From: JAQBDA01 sp964525785
GTDB taxonomy: Bacteria; Chloroflexota; Anaerolineae; Anaerolineales; UBA4823
Reading direction: 5' to 3'
Length of the DNA stretch: 26,593 nt
Assembly (NCBI GenBank): GCA_964525785.1
Contig: CAZGIX010000049.1
Span: 1-26,593, forward strand
A program made the translations under genes and the position numbers. The notes under the pieces were generated by a model. The model did not search any database. It saw only the letters and a list, made by a program, of their open reading frames with translations, and was not told where the DNA came from. Below, in pieces: positions 21,695 to 26,593 of this stretch; the first letter of the stretch is position 1, and each line of letters begins with the position of its first letter.

Positions 21695-21721
21695 TTAGCA
21701 CTCTCGCATCGAGAGTGCTAA
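21695..21721 (+). promoter_or_regulatory. CIRCE operator
   Basis: TTAGCACTC-N9-GAGTGCTAA is an exact match to the CIRCE consensus, the binding site of HrcA. It lies between the promoter and the hrcA start, which means HrcA represses its own operon until heat stress titrates GroEL, as known from other bacteria. The central nine bases, TCGCATCGA, extend the palindrome (TCG/CGA). Confidence 0.97.
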
Positions 21722-21737
21722 TTCAGACAGGAATAGT

Positions 21738-22772
21738 ATGACTAGATTGACAGAACGGCAAAGACTGATCCTGGCCCTGGTCATCCGTGATTACATCGAG
21801 GCCACTCAGCCGGTTGGCTCGGCGCACCTGGTGCAGAAGTACGACCTGGACGTGAGCTCGGCTACGGTGCGCAATGAGCTGGTCGCCCTGACCGAATTGG
21901 GCTATTTGCGCCAGCCGCACACCTCCGCCGGACGGGTGCCCACCGAAGAGGGCTACCGCTATTTTGTGCGCCAATTGATGGGTCATACCGACCTGCCCCC
22001 CACCACCAAGCAGACCATCGCTCACCAGTTCTACCAGGCCGGACAGGATGTGGATCGCTGGATGCGCCTGGCGGCTTCAGTGCTGGCGCACCAATCCCAG
22101 GGGGCCTCGCTGGTGACTGCCCCGCACCCGGAGCAGGCGCTCTTCAAGCACCTGGAGCTAATTGCCACCTACGGGCGGCAGGTGCTGATGGTCCTGGTGC
22201 TGTCGGGCGGAGATGTGCGCCAGCAGATGCTGGCGCTGGCTGAGCCGGTTGCTCAAGAGCGCCTGTCGATGGCAGCCAACACGATCAACAGCTTGTGTCA
22301 GGGGTTGGATGCGTATAAGCTGGCGGAGCTCTCCGTCCAGCTGGATGTCCTCGAACAGGAGGTGCTCAAGCTGATCGGGGATGAGATGCGCCGCTCGGGC
22401 GACGTACTAGGCGGCGAGGTCTACCGCGATGGGCTGACCCATGTGCTGGCGGAACCCGAGTTTGCCGAGATGGAAGTGGCGCGCAAGGCGATGCGCATTC
22501 TGGAAGAGCGTTCTTTGCTGGAAGACCTGCTCACCCGCACGGTCCTGACTGCCAATGTAGGCGGCGTACAGGTGCTGATCGGTGGGGAAGGGACCTGGGA
22601 GGAGCTGAGCGACTGCTCGATGGTGCTGGCGCGCTACGGCGTCCCCGGCATTGCGACCGGCGCGCTGGGGGTGCTCGGCCCGATCCGCATGGCGTACGGG
22701 CGTACGATCTCGACCGTGCGCTTCGTGGCGGGGCTGCTCAGCGACATGGTGGTGGATCTGCACAGCGAGTAA
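21738..22772 (+). CDS. hrcA: heat-inducible transcription repressor HrcA
   Basis: The 344-residue repressor binds CIRCE and shuts off chaperone genes in unstressed cells. The N-terminal winged helix (about 1-75) reads LTERQRLILALVIRDYIEATQPVGSAHLVQKYDLDVSSATVRNELVALTELGYLRQPHTSAGRVPTEEGYRYFV, close to the family standard. The rest is the HrcA GAF-like and dimerisation domains, including the late VLIGGEGTWEELSDCSMVLARYG and LGVLGPIRMAYGRTISTVRFVAGLLSDMV. The ATG at 21738 has AGGA (21729-21732) upstream. It is the first gene of the operon, with grpE 22 bp downstream. Confidence 0.96.
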   Translation: MTRLTERQRLILALVIRDYIEATQPVGSAHLVQKYDLDVSSATVRNELVALTELGYLRQPHTSAGRVPTEEGYRYFVRQLMGHTDLPPTTKQTIAHQFYQAGQDVDRWMRLAASVLAHQSQGASLVTAPHPEQALFKHLELIATYGRQVLMVLVLSGGDVRQQMLALAEPVAQERLSMAANTINSLCQGLDAYKLAELSVQLDVLEQEVLKLIGDEMRRSGDVLGGEVYRDGLTHVLAEPEFAEMEVARKAMRILEERSLLEDLLTRTVLTANVGGVQVLIGGEGTWEELSDCSMVLARYGVPGIATGALGVLGPIRMAYGRTISTVRFVAGLLSDMVVDLHSE

Positions 22773-22794
22773 AAAACTTGGGAGCAATGAAAAA

Positions 22795-23346
22795 ATGACG
22801 AAAAAGAAAAAGGCACAAGATATGCACACTGATGATAGAGAAAATGAGCAGGTAGAAGTATTGGAGGGCGTCCCTGAAATCGATGTGGAAGCCTTGCAGC
22901 AGGAGATCGAGGATTTGCGCAGCAAAGCCGACGAATACCTGGATGGCTGGCAGCGCTCGCGAGCGGAATTCGCCAACTATAAAAAACGCACCGAGCGCGA
23001 GCAGGCTTTGGCCTACCAGTCCGCGGCATCCAGTATTTTCAAGCGCTTTCTGGAAGTACTGGATGATCTGGACCGGGCGCTGAAGAACCGCCCGCAGGGG
23101 GGAGAAGGCGGCGCCTGGGCGGAGGGCATCGATCTGGTGTACCGCAAATTCTACGCCATCCTGGAGGCTGAAGGTGTGAAAGTGATGGATGCGCAGGGTG
23201 AATATTTCGATCCAAACCTGCACGAGGCGATCACACAGGAAGACTCGGATGAGTTTGAAAGCGGTCAAATCATCCAGGTGGTAAAAAATGGCTACACAAT
23301 TGGGGATAAGGTCTTGCGACCGGCCCTGGTGCGCGTGGCAAGATAA
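22795..23346 (+). CDS. grpE: nucleotide exchange factor GrpE
   Basis: GrpE releases ADP from DnaK. The 183-residue protein has a Lys-rich, acidic N-terminus, a long coiled coil (about 35-80: VEALQQEIEDLRSKADEYLDGWQRSRAEFANYKKRTEREQ) and the C-terminal beta-wing ending GQIIQVVKNGYTIGDKVLRPALVRVA. The FKRFLEVLDDLDRAL helix is the family signature. I use the ATG at 22795 with GGAG 11 nt upstream; the frame stays open further back but that part overlaps hrcA and is low quality. Confidence 0.95.
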   Translation: MTKKKKAQDMHTDDRENEQVEVLEGVPEIDVEALQQEIEDLRSKADEYLDGWQRSRAEFANYKKRTEREQALAYQSAASSIFKRFLEVLDDLDRALKNRPQGGEGGAWAEGIDLVYRKFYAILEAEGVKVMDAQGEYFDPNLHEAITQEDSDEFESGQIIQVVKNGYTIGDKVLRPALVRVAR

Positions 23347-23385
23347 TCTAAAGAAACTCGAAGGAATTATCTAAAGGAGATCATT

Positions 23386-25299
23386 ATGGGAAGAATCATA
23401 GGAATCGATCTGGGTACGACCAACTCGGTGGTGGCGGTGATGGAGGGCGGCGAGCCGGTAGTCATCCCATCGGCTGAGGGCGAGCGATTGGTGCCGTCGG
23501 TGGTAGCCATCAACAAGAATGGCGAGCGCCTGATCGGGCGCGTGGCCCGCAACCAGGCGGTGGTCAACCCGGAAAACACAGTCTTTTCGATCAAGCGCTT
23601 CATGGGGCGCAAGTTCAACGATGCTGAGGTGCAGCGCGCCCTTTCGCGCGTGCCGTACAAAGTGGCGCAGGCCTCCAATGGCGATGTGCGTGTGGTATTG
23701 GGCGGCAAGGAATACTCTCCGCCGGAAATATCCGCCATGATCCTGGGCAAGCTGAAGCGGGATGCCGAAGCCTACCTGGGTGAAACAGTCACGCAAGCGG
23801 TGATCACCGTGCCGGCGTATTTCAACGACGCCCAGCGCAATGCCACCAAAGACGCCGGTAAGATCGCCGGGCTGGAAGTGCTGCGCATTATCAATGAGCC
23901 GACCGCCTCTTCGCTGTCCTATGGATTGGATAAGAAGAAAGACGAAGTGATCGCCGTGTACGACCTGGGCGGCGGCACGTTCGATATCTCGATCCTGGAC
24001 GTGGGCGACGGCGTCTTCCAGGTGCGCTCCACCAGCGGCGACACCTTCCTGGGCGGCGACGACTTCGACCAGCGCGTGATTGACCATATCGCCGACGAGT
24101 TCAAACGCGAGAACGGCATCGACCTGCGCCAGGACCGGCAGTCCCTACAGCGCCTCAAAGAGGCCGCCGAAAAGGCCAAGATCGAGCTGTCCAGCATGAT
24201 GCAAACGGAGATCAACCTGCCCTACATCACCGCCGATGCCAGCGGGCCTAAGCACCTGGTGATGACCCTCACCCGCTCCAAGCTGGAGCAGCTCACCGCC
24301 GACCTGGTGGAGCGCTCGCTTGGGCCGGTGCGCCAGGCGCTGAAAGACGCCGACATTGACCCCTCCAAGATTGGCGAGGTGGTGCTGGTGGGTGGTATGA
24401 CGCGCATGCCGGCGGTGCAAGAGGCGGTGCGCAAGCTGTTCGGTAAAGAGCCGCACAAAGGCGTCAACCCCGACGAGGTGGTATCAGTGGGCGCTGCTAT
24501 TCAGGCAGGCGTGTTGGGCGGCGAGGTCAAGGATATCTTGCTGCTGGACGTGACCCCGCTGACCCTGTCGGTCGAGACGTTGGGTGGTGTAGCGAGCGCT
24601 ATGATCGAGCGCAACACCACCATCCCCACCCGCAAGAGCCAGGTTTTCTCCACCGCCGCCGACAGCCAGTCTCAGGTAGAGATTCACGTGCTGCAAGGTG
24701 AGCGCCCGATGGCGTCGGATAACAAGTCGCTGGGACGCTTTATCCTGGACGGCATCCCGCCCGCGCCGCGTGGCATCCCGCAGATCGAGGTGACCTTCGA
24801 TATCGACGCCAATGGCATCCTCAACGTGACTGCGATGGATAAAGCCACCAGCCGCAGCCAGCACATCACCATCACTGCTTCTTCGGGCTTGAACGACAGC
24901 GAAGTGGAGCGCATGCGCAAGGAAGCCGAGGCGCACGCCGATGAAGACCGGCGCCGCAAGGAATTGATTGAGAACCGCAACCAGGCCGACAGTGCCGTCT
25001 ACACAGCGGAGAAGGTGCTGCGCGACCTGGGCGACAAGGTGCCCGCCGACCTGCACACAAAGGTAGATGAGCAGGCGGAAAAGGTGCGCCAGGCGATGAG
25101 CGCCGAGGACGCCGAGGCCATGCGCCGCGAGACAGACGCCCTCAACCAGGTAATATCCCAGGTGGGTGCCGCCGCTTACCAGCAGGCTGGTCCTGCTGCC
25201 GGACCGGAAGCTGGCCCGGCGGACGGTGGCTCACAACCTGGACCGCAGCCCGGACCCGAGGGCGAGGATGTGGTCGACGGGGAATACCGCAACATCTAG
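23386..25299 (+). CDS. dnaK: chaperone DnaK (Hsp70)
   Basis: The 637-residue Hsp70 has the standard two-domain form. The ATPase domain shows IGIDLGTTNSVVAV (4-17), TVPAYFNDAQRNATKDAGKIAGL, AVYDLGGGTFDISILDVGDG and VGGMTRMPAVQEAVRKLFG. The linker EVKDILLLDVTPLTLSVET leads to the substrate-binding domain and helical lid. The tail is an unusual Gly/Pro/Ala-rich stretch (AGPAAGPEAGPADGGSQPGPQ) before GEDVVDGEYRNI, a variant of the usual EEVD-like bacterial ending DVVDAEY. AAAGGAGATC sits before the ATG, a strong ribosome binding site. It follows grpE after 39 bp. Confidence 0.97.
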   Translation: MGRIIGIDLGTTNSVVAVMEGGEPVVIPSAEGERLVPSVVAINKNGERLIGRVARNQAVVNPENTVFSIKRFMGRKFNDAEVQRALSRVPYKVAQASNGDVRVVLGGKEYSPPEISAMILGKLKRDAEAYLGETVTQAVITVPAYFNDAQRNATKDAGKIAGLEVLRIINEPTASSLSYGLDKKKDEVIAVYDLGGGTFDISILDVGDGVFQVRSTSGDTFLGGDDFDQRVIDHIADEFKRENGIDLRQDRQSLQRLKEAAEKAKIELSSMMQTEINLPYITADASGPKHLVMTLTRSKLEQLTADLVERSLGPVRQALKDADIDPSKIGEVVLVGGMTRMPAVQEAVRKLFGKEPHKGVNPDEVVSVGAAIQAGVLGGEVKDILLLDVTPLTLSVETLGGVASAMIERNTTIPTRKSQVFSTAADSQSQVEIHVLQGERPMASDNKSLGRFILDGIPPAPRGIPQIEVTFDIDANGILNVTAMDKATSRSQHITITASSGLNDSEVERMRKEAEAHADEDRRRKELIENRNQADSAVYTAEKVLRDLGDKVPADLHTKVDEQAEKVRQAMSAEDAEAMRRETDALNQVISQVGAAAYQQAGPAAGPEAGPADGGSQPGPQPGPEGEDVVDGEYRNI

Positions 25300-25313
25300 A
25301 TTGATCCGGATGA

Positions 25314-25341
25314 ATGCGTGCGCAGGCGCCTGCGCACGCAT
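25314..25341. repeat. 28-bp perfect palindrome between dnaK and dnaJ
   Basis: The sequence is completely self-complementary with no loop, centred on GGCGCC at 25325-25330. It starts 14 nt after the dnaK stop and ends 29 nt before dnaJ. As RNA it could form a hairpin of about 12 bp. There is only a short T-run after it (CCTTTTAAGG), so partial termination or mRNA processing that lowers dnaJ relative to dnaK is possible. Confidence 0.85.
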
Positions 25342-25370
25342 CACCTTTTAAGGATTAACGGTTGGCTTGA

Positions 25371-26498
25371 ATGACGCAGCGCGATTACTATGAAGTCCTC
25401 GGCGTGCCGAAAGACGCTTCCAGCGATGACCTGAAAGCCTCGTTCCGGCGCCTGGCCCGCCAATATCACCCGGATGTGAATAAGGAAGCGGACGCCGAAG
25501 AGCGCTTCAAGGAGATCAACGAAGCTTACGCCGTGCTCTCGGACCCCGACCGCCGCTCGGCTTACGACCGCTTCGGGCATGCCGGCGTGCGCGGGCCCGG
25601 CGGCGCGCCGGACTTCAACGTCGATTTCAACGATTTCGCCGATATTTTCGGCGACCTGTTCGGTTTTGGCGGGTTTGGGCGCACCTCGCGGCGCGCCCGC
25701 AACGCGCCGCACCGCGGGGCAGATCTGCAGTACCGCATGGAGCTCAGCTTCGAGGAAGCGGTCTTCGGGGTTGAGAAAGAGATCGAAATCACCCGGGATG
25801 AGGTCTGCTCGACCTGCAGCGGCTCGGGGGCAGAGCCGGGCACTTCACCGGTGCGCTGCACCACCTGCAATGGGAACGGCGAAGTGCGCCAGGTGCGGCA
25901 GACGATCCTGGGTTCGATGGTGCAGGTATCCACCTGCCCAACCTGCAATGGATCCGGTGAGACGATCGCCACCCCCTGCCATACTTGCCAGGGACGCGGC
26001 CTGGAGCGGCGCACCCGCAAGAAGATCGTCTCCATACCGGGTGGAGTGGATAACGGCACACAGATCCGCCTGCCGGGAGAGGGACAGCCCGGTATGAACG
26101 GTGGGCCGAACGGCAATCTGTATCTCGCCATTCAGGTGAAGCAGCATAAATATTTCCGCCGCAGGGAAAACGATGTCCTGCTCGACCTGGAGATCAATAT
26201 TGCCCAGGCAGCCCTGGGAGCGGAGGTCGAGATTCCGACCGTGGACGGGCCTGCCAAGCTGAAGATCCCGACCGGCACCCAGCCGGGGAAGGTGCTGCGG
26301 CTGCGCGGCAAGGGCGTGCCGCACCTGCGCGGCAGCGGGCGCGGCGACCAGCTGGTGATAGTCAATGTGGAGATCCCCACCCGCCTGAGCAACGACCAGC
26401 GGCGACTGTTCGAGCAGCTCGCCAAGAGTCTGGGCAGCGAGGTGAAGCCGCAGGAGCGCAGCTTTCTGGACTGGCTCAAGGAAACCCTGGGTGGATGA
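25371..26498 (+). CDS. dnaJ: chaperone DnaJ (type I Hsp40)
   Basis: The 375-residue co-chaperone delivers substrates to DnaK. The J domain (1-70) has HPD at 33-35. A short Gly/Phe-rich region follows (about 73-104, with DIFGDLFGFGGFG). The zinc-finger domain (about 144-210) has four CxxCxGxG repeats: CSTCSGSG (146), CTTCNGNG (163), CPTCNGSG (189) and CHTCQGRG (203). The C-terminal substrate-binding domains contain IPGGVDNGTQIRLPGEG and KGVPHLRGSGRGDQLV. The ATG at 25371 gives the standard MTQRDYYEVLGV start; ribosome binding is weak (AAGGA about 20 nt upstream), so coupling to upstream translation is possible. Confidence 0.96.
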   Translation: MTQRDYYEVLGVPKDASSDDLKASFRRLARQYHPDVNKEADAEERFKEINEAYAVLSDPDRRSAYDRFGHAGVRGPGGAPDFNVDFNDFADIFGDLFGFGGFGRTSRRARNAPHRGADLQYRMELSFEEAVFGVEKEIEITRDEVCSTCSGSGAEPGTSPVRCTTCNGNGEVRQVRQTILGSMVQVSTCPTCNGSGETIATPCHTCQGRGLERRTRKKIVSIPGGVDNGTQIRLPGEGQPGMNGGPNGNLYLAIQVKQHKYFRRRENDVLLDLEINIAQAALGAEVEIPTVDGPAKLKIPTGTQPGKVLRLRGKGVPHLRGSGRGDQLVIVNVEIPTRLSNDQRRLFEQLAKSLGSEVKPQERSFLDWLKETLGG

Positions 26499-26510
26499 GC
26501 ATGATCGAGG

Positions 26511-26537
26511 CAGGAGCGACCCGTCGGGTCGCTCCTG
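26511..26537 (+). terminator. hairpin after dnaJ, probable intron target
   Basis: A perfect 12-bp stem (26511-26522 with 26526-26537) surrounds a GTC loop, starting 12 nt after the dnaJ stop. Only TAGTT separates it from the intron 5' end at 26543. Terminator-type stems followed by a short T-rich stretch are the known targets of group IIC introns. The inferred T-tract of a terminator may be interrupted by the intron. Confidence 0.65.
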
Positions 26538-26542
26538 TAGTT

Positions 26543-26593
26543 GTGCGCCCAGCATGGGCGTTGACTAGAGGGTGAAAGACCCTTACGGAGGTT
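26543..26593 (+). mobile_element. 5' end of a probable group IIC intron (cut by window end)
   Basis: The sequence begins GTGCGCCCAGCATGGGCG and continues with CTAGAGGGTGAAAGACCC and TTACGGAGG. It closely follows the first 45-50 nt of group IIC intron domain I, as I remember it from the Oceanobacillus iheyensis intron (GUGUGCCCGGCAUGGG..., then AGGGUGAGAGUCCC). Only the 5' end is in the window, so the reverse transcriptase gene and the catalytic domain V cannot be checked. Location after a terminator-type hairpin agrees with the class. Confidence 0.78.

Noticed and set aside
1..26593. tRNA, rRNA or known riboswitch
   Set aside because: I looked in all gene-free gaps, especially 1-508, 7572-7790, 17123-17307 and 18682-19074, and saw no cloverleaf, T-loop GTTCRA box or riboswitch core. 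This is by eye only.

Overview
This window looks like chromosomal DNA of a GC-rich bacterium of the phylum Chloroflexota, most likely class Anaerolineae. That placement is inferred from gene style rather than from a marker gene. The clues are Thr/Pro-rich linkers (TPTPTETSTPT type) after lipoprotein or membrane anchors, two lipoproteins with an NBR1-type Ig-like domain, an hrcA-grpE-dnaK-dnaJ operon under a perfect CIRCE, and several starts that look leaderless. I find 24 protein genes, no tRNA, rRNA or CRISPR, and at the very end the 5' end of a probable group IIC intron.

Layout. Bases 1-508 hold no gene but carry several inverted repeats. Forward genes follow for a DUF1786 protein (interrupted in frame by repeat DNA) and a YccU-like CoA-binding protein. 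A reverse pair encodes a flippase-like membrane protein and an FAD oxidoreductase, overlapping by 4 bp. A forward pair encodes a membrane-anchored Ig/beta-propeller protein and a redoxin, also overlapping by 4 bp. Reverse panE comes next, then a forward membrane-anchored LysM protein. A complete metal-uptake operon (znuA-znuC-znuB-zur) occupies 8.6-11.9 kb. The block 12.0-18.7 kb is all reverse: a CapA-like lipoprotein, queG, two NBR1-Ig lipoproteins and miaB. The block 19.1-26.5 kb is all forward: a SAM hydroxide adenosyltransferase, trmD, an RluA-type pseudouridine synthase, then hrcA-grpE-dnaK-dnaJ.

How the genes work together. The Zn/Mn uptake operon carries its own Fur-family regulator. 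A perfect Fur/Zur-type palindrome overlaps the -10 box of a near-consensus promoter, so a metal-feedback loop is strongly implied. The chaperone operon is controlled by HrcA through CIRCE. Three tRNA modification genes (queG, miaB, trmD) and a pseudouridine synthase lie within about 8 kb but are not one operon.

Most unusual content. The intergenic spaces carry at least three families of palindromic repeats. One has a GC core around a 3-nt GTA or GCA loop with arm sequences that differ between copies yet stay complementary. One is an AT-rich ATCCTTT element that twice sits just after the first kind. One is an AACCGCAAAGACG element. Related repeat DNA has apparently entered the DUF1786 reading frame. 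The group IIC intron begins just after a hairpin 3' of dnaJ, the classic location for that class. I see no clear new defence or biosynthetic system. The genes themselves belong to known families.
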